This document shows, piece after piece, positions 1-8,974 of a stretch of DNA of 64,000 nucleotides (its first letter is position 1; each line of letters starts with the position of its first letter). A program made the translations under genes and the position numbers. Origin of the DNA: Pedobacter sp. KBS0701 (GTDB taxonomy: Bacteria; Bacteroidota; Bacteroidia; Sphingobacteriales; Sphingobacteriaceae); the NCBI RefSeq assembly GCF_005938645.2, contig NZ_CP042171.1:3968001-4032000 (forward strand), written 5' to 3'. The notes under the pieces were generated by a model. The model was not told the DNA's origin, did no database searches, and saw only the letters and a list, made by a program, of their open reading frames with translations.

Positions 1-403
1 GATCAGGTTTAGGGAACAAAGTTTGGCCGTTCCTGGCACCATATCAGGAGCAAGCCCTTGGGTATAAACCCGACAGGAACGGCAGCCTCCGATTTTTCTA
101 TCGGAGCTACAGTGGATGGCGGGACAGAACCTGACCTAAGCACTACGAAACATTCGTTTTCAAATCAAAAGCTCAACATTAGGATTAGAAAACGAACACT
201 TCAGTTCTTTTGGAGGGATTCAGTACCGCTCTCCGTTCTTTCTGATGAATACAGATGTAAAAATCGGGAGAAACAACCGCGATCCAGGTTTAATAACAAA
301 GGTTATACACTTTTGGCAACATCCGGTGAAAACACTTAAATTTACCTTTAAAGCTGAAAGACCAAAGCGGAAAGACTAAAGCAAAAAGCTAAATAATATC
401 AAG
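1..403. repeat. Gene-free stretch with fragments of the dispersed inverted-repeat family
   Basis: No convincing gene. The first bases carry the family signature ATCAGGTTTAG followed by an ACAAAG box. Around 69-73 is AAACCCGA, and near 120-155 are GGCGGGA and ACCTAAGCAC, all in the same order as in the tandem copies at 51753-52302. Two local stems are clear: a perfect 10-bp pairing of 26-35 with 74-83, and a 7-bp hairpin at 87-106. A second partial copy is suggested at 275-315 (CCAGGTTTAATAACAAAGG). The element starts before the window, so its left end is not visible. The open frame through 58-339 has no recognisable protein features and looks accidental. Confidence 0.55.
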
Positions 404-829
404 ATGAAAAAATCCATATTAGTTGTAATCGTTGTTACTGCAACCTTCATTTCGTTTAAAGCATCTGCACAAAATAGCGATACTACAAAATATATCCTCC
501 AAAACGATGTCGAAGTAGCGAAAGAAGAATCCGGCACGCACAATGGCGGAGGGAAAACCATTGGTTTCAATTTTTTCGATAAGGCTAAAAACCTCAAAAC
601 GGTATTCAAAAAACGAACTTTAAAACCGGGGTCATCTATCGGTTACCATTTGCAAAAAGAAGATGAAATTTATTATGTAATCAGCGGAAACGGAACCATG
701 CAAATGAATGGAAAAATTTTTGCAGTTAAGCCTGGCGATGCGATTTTAACGCGTCCGGGCAGCTCGCATGGCATTGCACCCAATGCGGGCAACGACTTGA
801 CCATTTTGATTGTTTATGAAAAGAAATGA
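404..829 (+). CDS. Secreted small cupin-domain protein
   Basis: A 141-residue protein with an N-terminal signal peptide (basic MKK start, hydrophobic core, cleavage near ASAQ at about residue 23), so it is exported. Residues about 65-138 form a single cupin_2 barrel: the first motif carries GYHLQKEDEIYYVISG (His and Glu metal ligands), and the second has PGDAILTRPGSSHGI with the closing His. Cupins of this size bind a metal and either act as small enzymes or sense sugars; the substrate cannot be read. It is followed after 69 bp by a VIT-family transporter on the same strand, with a REP-like GACTCCGCTCAGCCTGAC fragment between, so co-transcription is uncertain. The cupin fold call is firm and the function unknown. 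Confidence 0.85.
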   Translation: MKKSILVVIVVTATFISFKASAQNSDTTKYILQNDVEVAKEESGTHNGGGKTIGFNFFDKAKNLKTVFKKRTLKPGSSIGYHLQKEDEIYYVISGNGTMQMNGKIFAVKPGDAILTRPGSSHGIAPNAGNDLTILIVYEKK

Positions 830-898
830 TGATATTAGAAGAATAAGGGTCCTTCGACTCCGCTCAGCCTGACAAAAACAGATAACACATCACCAAAA

Positions 899-1588
899 AT
901 GGAACTAGAAAAGCATTATACAAATAGAACAGGCTGGTTAAGGGCCGCTGTACTGGGCGCCAATGATGGTATTATTTCTACGACCAGTTTGGTGATCGGT
1001 ATAGCTGCTGCGAGTGATACGAGAAGCCCCATTGTACTGGCGGCTTTGGCCGGTTTAGTGGCAGGCTCATTATCGATGGCTGCTGGTGAATATGTTTCGG
1101 TAAGCTCTCAGGCCGATATTGAAAAAGCAGATCTGGCCCGGGAGAAAATGGAACTCGAAACCATGCCCGAAGTGGAACTTAAAGAGCTCGCGAAAATATA
1201 TGTGGTCCAGGGATTGGATGAAGATTTAGCCATGCAGGTAGCAGTACAGCTTACCGGGAAAGATGCTTTGGCCGCGCATGCCAGAGATGAACTAGGCATT
1301 AACGAAATTACGCAGCCAAAACCGCTTCAGGCAGCTTTTGCATCTGGCGCATCTTTTATCAGTGGCGGCATTTTACCTTTTTTGGTTGCTTTTTTTGCCC
1401 CGATAAAATCGATGGTGTTTTATCAATATGGTTTCGCCATTGTATTTTTAGCTTTATCTGGCACAATTGCAGCTAAAGCAGGGGGATCAAATGTAATTAA
1501 AGCAGTAATTAGAATCTGTTTCTGGGGAACGGTGGCAATGGTGGTAACCGCTTTAGCTGGATATATTTTCGGGGCTAAGACGAGTTAG
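899..1588 (+). CDS. VIT1/CCC1 family Fe/Mn membrane transporter
   Basis: 229 residues, the usual length of bacterial VIT-family proteins. The N-terminus contains the family signature RAAVLGANDGIISTTSLVIG in the first membrane helix, then a GLVAGSLSMAAGEYVSVSSQ helix. A central charged, methionine- and glutamate-rich segment (about residues 72-130) resembles the cytoplasmic metal-binding domain. Three further hydrophobic helices follow (about 145-170, 175-195 and 203-225). Known members export or sequester Fe2+ or Mn2+ across membranes. No regulator or ferritin is adjacent, so the metal is not specified by context. It ends convergent with rlmF. Confidence 0.9.
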   Translation: MELEKHYTNRTGWLRAAVLGANDGIISTTSLVIGIAAASDTRSPIVLAALAGLVAGSLSMAAGEYVSVSSQADIEKADLAREKMELETMPEVELKELAKIYVVQGLDEDLAMQVAVQLTGKDALAAHARDELGINEITQPKPLQAAFASGASFISGGILPFLVAFFAPIKSMVFYQYGFAIVFLALSGTIAAKAGGSNVIKAVIRICFWGTVAMVVTALAGYIFGAKTS

Positions 1589-1928
1589 TTTTCAGTTGGC
1601 AGTCTACAATTTTCAGTAAACAGTTCTATAGTTTCAGTAATCCCATTCTTAAAAAGCTTGACAGTTTCGGCAGTTAATTACCAGCCTTTTATAAACAACT
1701 TAAAGGATTATAAATCCTTAGCTCTCGAATCGGAATTGCAAATCCGACTAACTAAACGAAAAATAAGCTAGTGATTCTAATCATAATAAACAATATCCAA
1801 ATTCCAATGTTCAAACGAATCAACTTTAAACAAAAATGCCGAATGAATTAATATCCACTCGGCATTACTATATCATTTGCCTGGGTTATGCGCTCAAAAC
1901 TAAAAACTCCAAACTGGAAACTCCAAAC
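1589..1928. other. Convergent intergenic region with short hairpins
   Basis: This lies between the converging VIT transporter and rlmF. It holds a perfect 7-bp hairpin at 1703-1719 (AAGGATT, 3-nt loop, AATCCTT) and a neighbouring imperfect stem at 1730-1747 (TCGGA/TCCGA). The left part contains short repeats built on TTTTCAG. These look like dispersed extragenic repeats. The open frame that starts at 1836 overlaps the 3' end of rlmF and has no protein features. No RNA gene seen. Confidence 0.4.
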
Positions 1929-2897
1929 TTAGGCCTTCCATCCTTTAACCCACTCCGCCTGTGCAGCTTCATCATGGAAAGTCCAGGCTACGAAACGGCT
2001 TATTTTTTGTCCCTGGCTCATTTGCACGGTACGTACTTCAAAAGCATCTGCCTTAACCAGATTATTGTAAATACTTTTTAGGTTTGCACTTTTAGAAACC
2101 AGTGAACTGAACCATAAAACCTGATTTTTGATTTGCGCGCTCTGGATAATGATCTGTTCTACAAAGGCACGTTCTCCACCCGGGCACCACAGTTCGGCCT
2201 TGTTTCCACCAAAGTTCAATACATGTTTTACTTCTTTTTCGTTTCCGCCCAGGTTGCGCCATTTCTGGCGGGTGCCTTGCTCAGCTTCTTTTAAAGAAGA
2301 ATGGAACGGTGGATTACAAACAACAGCATCAAAATGCTCTGTTCTGCCCACAATCCCTCTAAAAATACCCATTTTTGATGATTGCTGACGGATTTCTATC
2401 GCACCTTGCAGTGGTTTGTTGGCTTCGATAATGCGTCTTGCCGATTCAACCGAAAGCGGATCTATTTCTGAACCTACAAAGTTCCAGCCATATTCTTGGT
2501 GACCAATGATCGGGTAAATGCAGTTGGCACCTACACCAATATCAAGTACATTAATTTTAGCGCCTTTTGGATTTTTTCCTTTATTGCTCGAGCCCAAAAG
2601 ATCAGCTATATAATGGATATAATCTGCCCTGCCCGGAATAGGTGGACAAAGAAAATCCAGAGGGATATCCCATTGCTGGATATCGTAAAAGTATTTCAGC
2701 AATGCCCTATTTAATGCTTTTACAGCATTTTGATCAGCAAAATCGATCGAATCGTCGTTATGCTCGTTTTTAAAAACGAAACGTCTTAATTCTTTTGAAG
2801 TTGCAATAAGTTGTTTGAAATTGTAACGCGAACGGTGTTTGTTGCGTGGGTGTAACTCGCTTTTTTCTTTGCGGTTATTTTGTTCTTCTTGAGCCAA
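1929..2897 (-). CDS. rlmF: 23S rRNA (adenine(1618)-N(6))-methyltransferase RlmF
   Basis: 322 residues. The protein opens with the family block LHPRNKHRSRYNF, then VDFA-like and KALNRALLKYFY segments, and the CPPIPGRADYIHYIADLL block shared with E. coli RlmF (YbiN). The Rossmann SAM site is at LDIGVGANCIYPIIG (about residue 120). The N6-adenine catalytic motif is NPPFH, followed by the characteristic EAEQGTRQKWRNLGG loop. The enzyme methylates A1618 of 23S rRNA. The start is a TTG at 2895-2897, because no ATG lies upstream in frame before the conserved block. A -7 promoter element lies at 2942-2949. Confidence 0.96.
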   Translation of the reverse strand: MAQEEQNNRKEKSELHPRNKHRSRYNFKQLIATSKELRRFVFKNEHNDDSIDFADQNAVKALNRALLKYFYDIQQWDIPLDFLCPPIPGRADYIHYIADLLGSSNKGKNPKGAKINVLDIGVGANCIYPIIGHQEYGWNFVGSEIDPLSVESARRIIEANKPLQGAIEIRQQSSKMGIFRGIVGRTEHFDAVVCNPPFHSSLKEAEQGTRQKWRNLGGNEKEVKHVLNFGGNKAELWCPGGERAFVEQIIIQSAQIKNQVLWFSSLVSKSANLKSIYNNLVKADAFEVRTVQMSQGQKISRFVAWTFHDEAAQAEWVKGWKA

Positions 2898-2941
2898 TGT
2901 GCTATGGATTAATTAAACAAGCTGTGTGCATGTTTCTGCTG

Positions 2942-2949
2942 CAAAGATA
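2942..2949 (-). promoter_or_regulatory. Bacteroidetes -7 element upstream of rlmF
   Basis: On the minus strand the sequence reads TATCTTTG, a full match to the Bacteroidetes TAnnTTTG -7 consensus, about 45 nt upstream of the TTG start of rlmF. No TTTG -33 box was found at the usual 19-21 nt spacing, so the assignment is moderate. Confidence 0.45.
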
Positions 2950-3002
2950 GGTAAAAAAGGTGAAGGCACGAAGGTTGAGGGTAGAAGGGTTTATCGAGCG
3001 CT

Positions 3003-3113
3003 CGTCATGCTGAATTTATTTTACAAGCAGAAGTAGTATTTTAAATTGCCTTGTAGCCACTACATGGTCAGCATCTTTCTTGCTATTAAGACCCTGAATT
3101 CAGGGTGACGCTT
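3003..3113. repeat. REP-like doublet with inverted ends
   Basis: A roughly 110-bp element between rlmF and the symporter. Its ends are inverted: CGTCATGCTGAA at the left and TTCAGGGTGACG at the right (two mismatches). CAGCATCTTTCTT and AAGACCCTGAATTCAGGG lie inside. This is the layout of paired REP hairpins with a short spacer. A similar doublet with other arm sequences occurs at 26386-26483. Confidence 0.5.
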
Positions 3114-3186
3114 CGAGAGAATAACTCCAACCTAACCATTTGCTTTCGACTCCCTTAACGCCTTACGCCAAACGCTCAACTCCAGC

Positions 3187-4464
3187 CTAACCTTCCTCTA
3201 CTTTTTCCATCGTTATGGGTTGAATCGCTTTCAAATATTTTTCCTGGTCAAACTGGTTTTCACTTTTAGCAATTACGATGGTGGCCACTCCGTTTCCAAT
3301 TACATTGGTTATAGCCCTAGCTTCACTCATAAAACGGTCTACACCAATTAATATGGAAATATGTTCAACAGGCATAATTTTTAAGGCAGTAAGGGTTGAT
3401 ACCAATACAATAAAACCACTTCCGGTTACGCCTGCGGCACCTTTAGAAGTAACCATGAGCACGCCTAAAACCGTAATCTGCTGACCTAAGGATAAATCGA
3501 CATGAAAAACCTGGCAAAGAAATATTACTGCCATGGCCAGATAAATTGCCGTTCCATCAAGATTAAAAGAATAGCCAGTAGGAATAACCAAACCAACAAC
3601 CGATTTATCGCAACCGATGGCTTCCATTTTCTGCATCATGCTCGGCAGGGCTGATTCGGAAGAAGAAGTACCCAGCACGATTAAAATTTCCTGTCTGATA
3701 TACTTCAGGTATTGCCAAAGACTAAATTTATAGTATTTACAAATTCCATTTAAAACAATAAAAATGAACAGGATGCAGGTTAAATAAACTGAGCCCATTA
3801 GTTTAGCCATGCCCACTATACTTTCCAAACCATGCGTACCAATACTGAAAGCCATCCCTCCAAAAGCCCCAATTGGCGCTAAACGCATAATTACTTTCAT
3901 AATTTTAAAGAGTACTTTCGATATTTTATCGAAGGCGTTTAAAAGGCTTGTTCCCTCTTCGCCCAATTTATTCAGACCATAACCAAAAAGAATCGCAAAC
4001 AGCAAAATCTGTAAAATGTTACCCTCTGCAAAAGCAGCAATCACATTATGTGGAATAATATGGAGGAAGAATTCGGCCCAGTTCATATCCTTCGCCTGTT
4101 CTGCATAACGGGTAATTTTTGTGGCATCACCCGCTTTAGCTACCATTCCGGCACCCGGCTTTAGAACATTAGCGACCAATAAACCAATTGCAATGGCTAC
4201 TGTGCTTACAATTTCGAAATACAACAGTGCTTTGCCACCTACCCTGCCTACTTTTTTCATATCGCCCATGTGTGCGATTCCCAAAACAATAGTAAAGAAT
4301 ATAATTGGCGCAATTAACATGCTAATCAGGTTGATAAAACCCTCACTGATTAATTTAGCAGTTGGCGCAAAACCAGGAAAATAGGTACCCACGCTAATCC
4401 CTATGATGATGGCCACTAAAACCTGAAAGGTTAAATTGGAGAATATTCGCTTTATAAAAATCAT
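3187..4464 (-). CDS. Dicarboxylate/amino acid:cation symporter (DAACS family)
   Basis: 425 residues with about eight hydrophobic segments and two re-entrant loops. Diagnostic motifs are GTSSSESALPSMMQKME (the serine-rich HP1 loop), GLVIPTGYSFNLDGTAIYLAMAVIF (TM7 substrate and Na+ site) and VTSKGAAGVTGSGFIVL (HP2). The family imports C4-dicarboxylates, aspartate or glutamate with Na+ or H+. The sequence alone does not separate DctA from GltP. The gene lies immediately downstream of the cyanophycinase/isoaspartyl peptidase operon on the same strand but beyond a strong terminator (4503-4540), so it probably has its own promoter. Aspartate released by that locus would be a natural substrate; that link is inference. 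Confidence 0.92.
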   Translation of the reverse strand: MIFIKRIFSNLTFQVLVAIIIGISVGTYFPGFAPTAKLISEGFINLISMLIAPIIFFTIVLGIAHMGDMKKVGRVGGKALLYFEIVSTVAIAIGLLVANVLKPGAGMVAKAGDATKITRYAEQAKDMNWAEFFLHIIPHNVIAAFAEGNILQILLFAILFGYGLNKLGEEGTSLLNAFDKISKVLFKIMKVIMRLAPIGAFGGMAFSIGTHGLESIVGMAKLMGSVYLTCILFIFIVLNGICKYYKFSLWQYLKYIRQEILIVLGTSSSESALPSMMQKMEAIGCDKSVVGLVIPTGYSFNLDGTAIYLAMAVIFLCQVFHVDLSLGQQITVLGVLMVTSKGAAGVTGSGFIVLVSTLTALKIMPVEHISILIGVDRFMSEARAITNVIGNGVATIVIAKSENQFDQEKYLKAIQPITMEKVEEG

Positions 4465-4502
4465 CTACTTGATTTGAAGAATGAAATATAAAGATATTTT
4501 TT

Positions 4503-4540
4503 AAATAAAAAAGCGTGATCCGACTGCTCAGAACACGCTT
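4503..4540 (-). terminator. Rho-independent terminator of the cyanophycinase operon
   Basis: On the minus strand a perfect 7-bp stem (AAGCGTG at the 5' arm, CACGCTT at the 3' arm, 16-nt loop) is followed by a run of T with one interruption. It begins about 23 nt after the cyanophycinase stop codon and separates that operon from the downstream symporter gene. Confidence 0.85.
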
Positions 4541-4562
4541 CCAATTTATCAGAGTGGATAAT

Positions 4563-5405
4563 TTAAGGTTTAATGTCGATTACATCCCCGGCGGTAAAAA
4601 TGCCAAAATCGACCTGTTTAAACTTTAACAAACCTTTATCCGTCTTTTTAAGTTCCTTCGGATTTGCCAAACGGATTACCTGACTTTCGCCTGCAACGGT
4701 TGCCTTATTGCCATGAACTATAATGGCGGTACTTTCATCAATACCAACGCAAATCAGATCCGGATGGGCAGCTAAGGCAGAGATTAAACGGTTGTAACGG
4801 TTGCGTTTTAGAAAATGCTGATCGATGATGGTATTTTCCAATAACCCCATTCCCGGGGAAAATTCGATATTTTTGTCCCACAGCTTATTAAAGGTTTCTT
4901 TATAAACCGTATCCAAAAGCTGTTGGCCCGTAATCATATATTTGCTCATTACAGCGGCACCGGCACTGGTTCCGGCAATGGTAGCACCACTCTGGTAAGC
5001 TTTATGGATAGCGGTATAAACTGGGGTATTCAGTACAGATTTCATGAAACGGTTCTGATCACCTCCTAAAATATAAATCAACTTTGCACGAGCGAGAGAA
5101 TCAACCCACTTTTTATCATTTACATCGTGTTTGCTAAAATTGAAGTTCCTGATCAATCTCTGATCAAGCTTTCTTAATTGGGTAGCGAGGGTATTAAAAC
5201 CAGCATCTGGAATTTCGCTCGCCATGGGTAATACAACAATATAATCATTTGCTTTCAAAGCAGCGGTGTTCAGCATTTCCGTCATTAATGCATCGGAACG
5301 GTTGCCACCACCAATAATAAAGAGGTTACCTTTAGCCGCATTATTTTGCGCATTTGCCAATAGTGCAAAACTGGCAAATAACAAGCTTAAAAATATTTTC
5401 TTCAT
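4563..5405 (-). CDS. Secreted cyanophycinase-like peptidase (family S51)
   Basis: 280 residues, with a signal peptide ending at ANAQ (residue 20), so it acts outside the cytoplasm. The S51 motifs are all visible: GGGNR at 32-36, GGDQ at 114-117, the nucleophile elbow GTSAGAAVMS with Ser147, and IIDQHFLKRNRYNRL at 193-207, with the His after DQ and the Arg residues typical of cyanophycinase; GIDESTA follows. Cyanophycinases cut the polymer of beta-Asp-Arg into dipeptides. Its start codon overlaps the stop of the upstream isoaspartyl peptidase by one base, implying translational coupling and a shared pathway. Related S51 enzymes (peptidase E) cut aspartyl dipeptides, so the exact substrate is not proven. 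Confidence 0.9.
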   Translation of the reverse strand: MKKIFLSLLFASFALLANAQNNAAKGNLFIIGGGNRSDALMTEMLNTAALKANDYIVVLPMASEIPDAGFNTLATQLRKLDQRLIRNFNFSKHDVNDKKWVDSLARAKLIYILGGDQNRFMKSVLNTPVYTAIHKAYQSGATIAGTSAGAAVMSKYMITGQQLLDTVYKETFNKLWDKNIEFSPGMGLLENTIIDQHFLKRNRYNRLISALAAHPDLICVGIDESTAIIVHGNKATVAGESQVIRLANPKELKKTDKGLLKFKQVDFGIFTAGDVIDIKP

Positions 5406-6430
5406 TATTTATAAATGTTTACTTCAATTTTTCCATCTGCAGTTACCGTACCTCTGTACATCCCTTCGGTATTAAATGGCATGGCTACGTTGCCCTTTTT
5501 ATCAAGCGCAATTAAACCACCGTCTCCGCCCATTTTACCTACTTTATCCAATACGATTTTAGACGCTTCGGCAACCGATAAACTTTTGTATTCCATTAAA
5601 TCGGAAATGGTTTTAGCCACAACATTACGGATGTAAAACTCACCCCAGCCTGTACAGGAAATACCAGCTGTTTCATTGTTGCAATAGGTTCCTGATCCGA
5701 TAATTGGCGAATCGCCAACGCGTCCGTATTTTTTATTGGTCATCCCGCCTGTTGACGTTCCTGCAGCCAGATTCCCGGCTTTATCTAAGGCCACACAACC
5801 GACTGTTCCGAATTTGTAATCGTGATTAATTGTCCCTAAAAGAGAAGACTTTTTACTACCATGATCCAAAACGGCTTTAGTTGAATCTTCTTTAATGGCT
5901 TCCTGCAAACCATCCCAACGTTCTTTTGTCCAAAAGTATTTAGGATCAACGATTTCCAATCCTACTTCTTTCGCAAATTTATCCGCTCCATCTCCAGACA
6001 TCATTACATGTTCCGATTTTTCCATCACTGCCCTTGCAGCAGAAATCGGATTTTTGATTGTGGTAACGCCAGCAACTGCACCAGCCATTAAGGTTTTTCC
6101 TTCCATGATGGCTGCATCGAGTTCATTTCTGCCATCATGGGTAAAAACAGCACCTTTACCCGCATTAAAATGCGGATCGTTTTCGAGCACGTGGATGGTG
6201 GCTTCGACAGCATCTAAACTTGATTTACCTGCTTTAATTTCAGCATAACCTGCATTTAGCGCCTTTGTCAGGGCAGCCACGTAAGCCGCCTCTTTTTCTG
6301 GTGTCATGTTTTTCTTCAGAATCGTACCTGCACCACCATGAATCACCATTACATATTTTTTCTGCTGTGCAGCAACATTTAATGCGAATACTGAAATAAT
6401 CAGTACCACAACTAATTTTAATGCTCTCAT
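5405..6430 (-). CDS. Secreted isoaspartyl peptidase/L-asparaginase (Ntn hydrolase)
   Basis: 341 residues with a signal peptide ending near VAAQ (residues 19-22). It is a plant-type asparaginase: HGGAG at 31-35, NAGKGAVFTHDG at 89-100 and ELDAAIMEG. The autocleavage site is FGTVGCVALD with Thr209 as the new N-terminal nucleophile, followed by GTSTGGMTNKKYGRVGDSPIIGSGTY. Enzymes of this type split beta-aspartyl dipeptides, including beta-Asp-Arg released from cyanophycin, into aspartate and a second amino acid. It sits between two cyanophycinase-like genes, with a 1-nt gap upstream and a 1-nt overlap downstream, so the three are almost surely one transcription unit. Confidence 0.93.
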   Translation of the reverse strand: MRALKLVVVLIISVFALNVAAQQKKYVMVIHGGAGTILKKNMTPEKEAAYVAALTKALNAGYAEIKAGKSSLDAVEATIHVLENDPHFNAGKGAVFTHDGRNELDAAIMEGKTLMAGAVAGVTTIKNPISAARAVMEKSEHVMMSGDGADKFAKEVGLEIVDPKYFWTKERWDGLQEAIKEDSTKAVLDHGSKKSSLLGTINHDYKFGTVGCVALDKAGNLAAGTSTGGMTNKKYGRVGDSPIIGSGTYCNNETAGISCTGWGEFYIRNVVAKTISDLMEYKSLSVAEASKIVLDKVGKMGGDGGLIALDKKGNVAMPFNTEGMYRGTVTADGKIEVNIYK

Positions 6431-6431
6431 T

Positions 6432-7520
6432 TTATTGATCTTTTTTATTTAATACACCATTATCTATCCACCACCAGTACCATTTTCCACCACTGGCTTC
6501 GTTTGCTTTAAAGTTAGCAACATTAAAGTTTCCGCCACCATTAACCGAAGCAGGAATTTCATAAACAGAAACCGCTTTTTCTGCATTATTCCAATTTACC
6601 TTCTTGTTCGTTTCGAACTGTTCTGGTTGCTTAGCTGCATCCGGAACAATGAAATAAGCATAACTGTATGGCCTGGTGGCTGAATAATCGCCGAAAACCT
6701 GTGCTTTTCCAGTTGCATCGATACAAACTGCTGTCCGCTCGTCTGCCGCGATACATTTAGCCTGTACAGAAAAATCTTTGCTGATCCTGCCTAAAAACAC
6801 AACAGATCTTCCTTCCCGATCGCGCGTTAAATAATGCTGATCGGTAATTATATTTTGAAGGTATGGCGCTTTCAGGAAATCGTTATTGTATAAAGTAACA
6901 TTAGCATCGTATGGATTTGCCAGCGCCTGGGCAGAGGTTACCCCGCCTGTTTCGCCACTGTAATAAAAACCACCCAAAATGGCGCAACCTGCACTGGTAC
7001 CACCAACGGGTACTTTTTTATCATTTAACAGATAATTTAAAGCCAGCTCGGTTTTAGTTCCTTTCCAATATTTCATATAGTCAGACTGATCGCCACCAGC
7101 AATAAAAACCATTTCGGCGTTGCGGATTATGTAAGCAACTCCATCATCATTAGCCAATTCCCTCGAATTGATTAATAATGTTTCTACAGAATTTACAGTT
7201 CCTAACGCGTTTACAAAGGGATTATAGCCATCAGTTCCTGTGGAACGGAGAATAACCACATCTCCTCCTCCACTCCTTGCTATCATCCATTTAAATGCGG
7301 CTTCTACATCTGCACCACCACCCATTAGTACCATGCCTCCGGTAACTGGTTTAACAACGTTGGCACTATCGCCAATTATACCAATAGAACCTGGCCTGTT
7401 GGGCTTTGATACTGTCCCTCCAGTATTTGCCGGAACGATTGCTGTTGTACCATCCGATTTACCGCAGCCGATAGATGAGATGCAAAAAACCATCAAAAGC
7501 ACAAGAAATGATTGTTTCAT
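6432..7520 (-). CDS. Lipoprotein cyanophycinase-like peptidase (family S51)
   Basis: 362 residues. The N-terminus is a lipoprotein signal (hydrophobic stretch then SSIGC, lipid-bearing Cys19), placing it on the outer membrane or cell surface. S51 motifs: MGGGADVEAAF at 66-75, AGGDQ at 141-145, nucleophile elbow GGTSAGCAILGG with Ser176, and IITDQHYLTRDREGR at 224-238. It is about 80 residues longer than the second S51 gene of this locus, with a Gly/Pro-rich linker after the lipobox and a C-terminal extension. A surface copy would make the first cut in polymer, with SusCD importing the products. It directly follows susD with a short hairpin-containing gap. Confidence 0.88.
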   Translation of the reverse strand: MKQSFLVLLMVFCISSIGCGKSDGTTAIVPANTGGTVSKPNRPGSIGIIGDSANVVKPVTGGMVLMGGGADVEAAFKWMIARSGGGDVVILRSTGTDGYNPFVNALGTVNSVETLLINSRELANDDGVAYIIRNAEMVFIAGGDQSDYMKYWKGTKTELALNYLLNDKKVPVGGTSAGCAILGGFYYSGETGGVTSAQALANPYDANVTLYNNDFLKAPYLQNIITDQHYLTRDREGRSVVFLGRISKDFSVQAKCIAADERTAVCIDATGKAQVFGDYSATRPYSYAYFIVPDAAKQPEQFETNKKVNWNNAEKAVSVYEIPASVNGGGNFNVANFKANEASGGKWYWWWIDNGVLNKKDQ

Positions 7521-7530
7521 AATAAAAATT

Positions 7531-7563
7531 TAAATATACCGGGAGAGAAATAAGTTCCCCCGG
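7531..7563 (-). terminator. Hairpin in the susD-peptidase gap (possible attenuator)
   Basis: On the minus strand CCGGGGGA pairs with TCTCCCGG (8 bp including one G-T), followed by a T/A-rich tract. It lies just after the susD stop and before the lipoprotein peptidase gene. A weak T-run suggests partial termination that lowers expression of the downstream enzymes relative to susCD. Confidence 0.5.
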
Positions 7564-7575
7564 CAAAAAAACTTC

Positions 7576-8964
7576 CTAGTATTTAGGGTTTTGGATAATA
7601 TTTTTGTTAACAGATATTTCTGTTGCAGGAATTGGCAATGCATATTGCGCCTGGGTTGGAGACAAAGTGAGTGCACTTTGCGTTGCGGCGACATCGGCGG
7701 CAGTTCTTTCGATTACCATATTTCTACGTCTCAAATCAAAGAAACGATGACCTTCAAATGCTAACTCTTTATATCTTTCATCATAAATAGCACTAATTAA
7801 AGCCGTTTTATCTGCAAATACTGCATTAACATAACCATTAATTCTTGCTGCACGTAAGGTATTAATATCTCCTGCCGCATCGCCTGTAGTTTCTGCCCTG
7901 GCTTCTGCCCTGATCAGGTACATTTCGCCGGTTCTAAATTGTTTTACATCTGATAAACCAGGTGCAGATGAAGTTCCACCGATATATTTATTTACCAGAT
8001 ATTTAGATTTTGTGCCTGTACGTGTATTATCGAATTTAATGTAAGGCACAAACCTGATGTCATTTGTCTGATCGAATGTTGCAATTAATTTAAATGAAGG
8101 CGCATATAAAACATAGCTACCCGATTGTCTGAAAAAGAAATCTCCGGTTCTTGAATCACCGGTTACCCGTTTTAATTTCCAGACTACTTCAGCATCATTT
8201 GCATCGGTCCAGATACCAGGAAACTGTGCTTTGGTAGCCAAAGGTAAAGCATTAATTACTTCAGTTGAGTAGGTAATGGCATCAGCCCAGTTTTTTTCGT
8301 ACAAAGCAACACGTGCCTGAATTGCCGAAACTGCAGTTTTCGTAATCCTCGTTTTATCGGTAAAGGTTGCCGGAATTAATGCTTTTGCTGCGATTAAATC
8401 TGTTTTTGCTTTTGCAATTACAGCCTCAAAAGTTTCTCTGGCTGGATAAATGATAGCAGATTTTTGCATATAGGTTACCCCTAAGGCGCCTGTTTGATAG
8501 GAAGATGCGTAAGCCCTTAACAATTCGAAATGCAAATAGGCCCGGAGCGCCAGTAACTCACCTTTATAACGATCGGCCAAAGCAATATCTGTTCCCGTAA
8601 AAGTTAATTTTTCCATTGCTTCTAAAACCCGGTTAACCCTATCAATAGCTGTATAATTTGTATAGTACAATCCGGTAACAGAACCATTAGACCCATTGTA
8701 CAGCCACCTGAATGCATCGCTGTTTCCTACTGTATTTTCTTGCGGATATATGGCTTCGTCAGAAACGATTGAACTATAGCTTAATGTAGAATAATCAATT
8801 GGTGCATAAGCGCCAATTACTCCTAAATTAACATCTGTAATGTTCCTGAATGCTTGTTCAGGTAAAATTAAATCTGTTGGCTTAAAATCTAGTTTGGTAC
8901 AAGATGCTACCAATAATACTACTGCCAATAACACAGTGCATTTTGTATATATTTTGTTAATCAT
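7576..8964 (-). CDS. SusD/RagB family outer-membrane lipoprotein
   Basis: 462 residues with a lipobox VASC after an N-terminal hydrophobic stretch. It shows the SusD/RagB pattern: N-terminal PEQAFRNITDVNLGVIGAYAP, a TPR-rich helical core with the YLHFELLRAYASSY segment, and the C-terminal block AIYDERYKELAFEGHRFFDLRRR ending in YALPIPATEISVNKNIIQNPKY. SusD proteins are lids over the SusC channel and bind the ligand at the surface. It begins 10 nt after the SusC stop. Context with peptidases instead of glycosidases suggests a peptide-like ligand, as known for RagAB. Confidence 0.96.
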   Translation of the reverse strand: MINKIYTKCTVLLAVVLLVASCTKLDFKPTDLILPEQAFRNITDVNLGVIGAYAPIDYSTLSYSSIVSDEAIYPQENTVGNSDAFRWLYNGSNGSVTGLYYTNYTAIDRVNRVLEAMEKLTFTGTDIALADRYKGELLALRAYLHFELLRAYASSYQTGALGVTYMQKSAIIYPARETFEAVIAKAKTDLIAAKALIPATFTDKTRITKTAVSAIQARVALYEKNWADAITYSTEVINALPLATKAQFPGIWTDANDAEVVWKLKRVTGDSRTGDFFFRQSGSYVLYAPSFKLIATFDQTNDIRFVPYIKFDNTRTGTKSKYLVNKYIGGTSSAPGLSDVKQFRTGEMYLIRAEARAETTGDAAGDINTLRAARINGYVNAVFADKTALISAIYDERYKELAFEGHRFFDLRRRNMVIERTAADVAATQSALTLSPTQAQYALPIPATEISVNKNIIQNPKY

Positions 8965-8974
8965 AACTTACTTA

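Noticed and set aside
58..339. 93-codon open frame at the left edge
   Set aside because: It runs through repeat sequence with two stable hairpins and shows no protein-like pattern or signal; treated as accidental.
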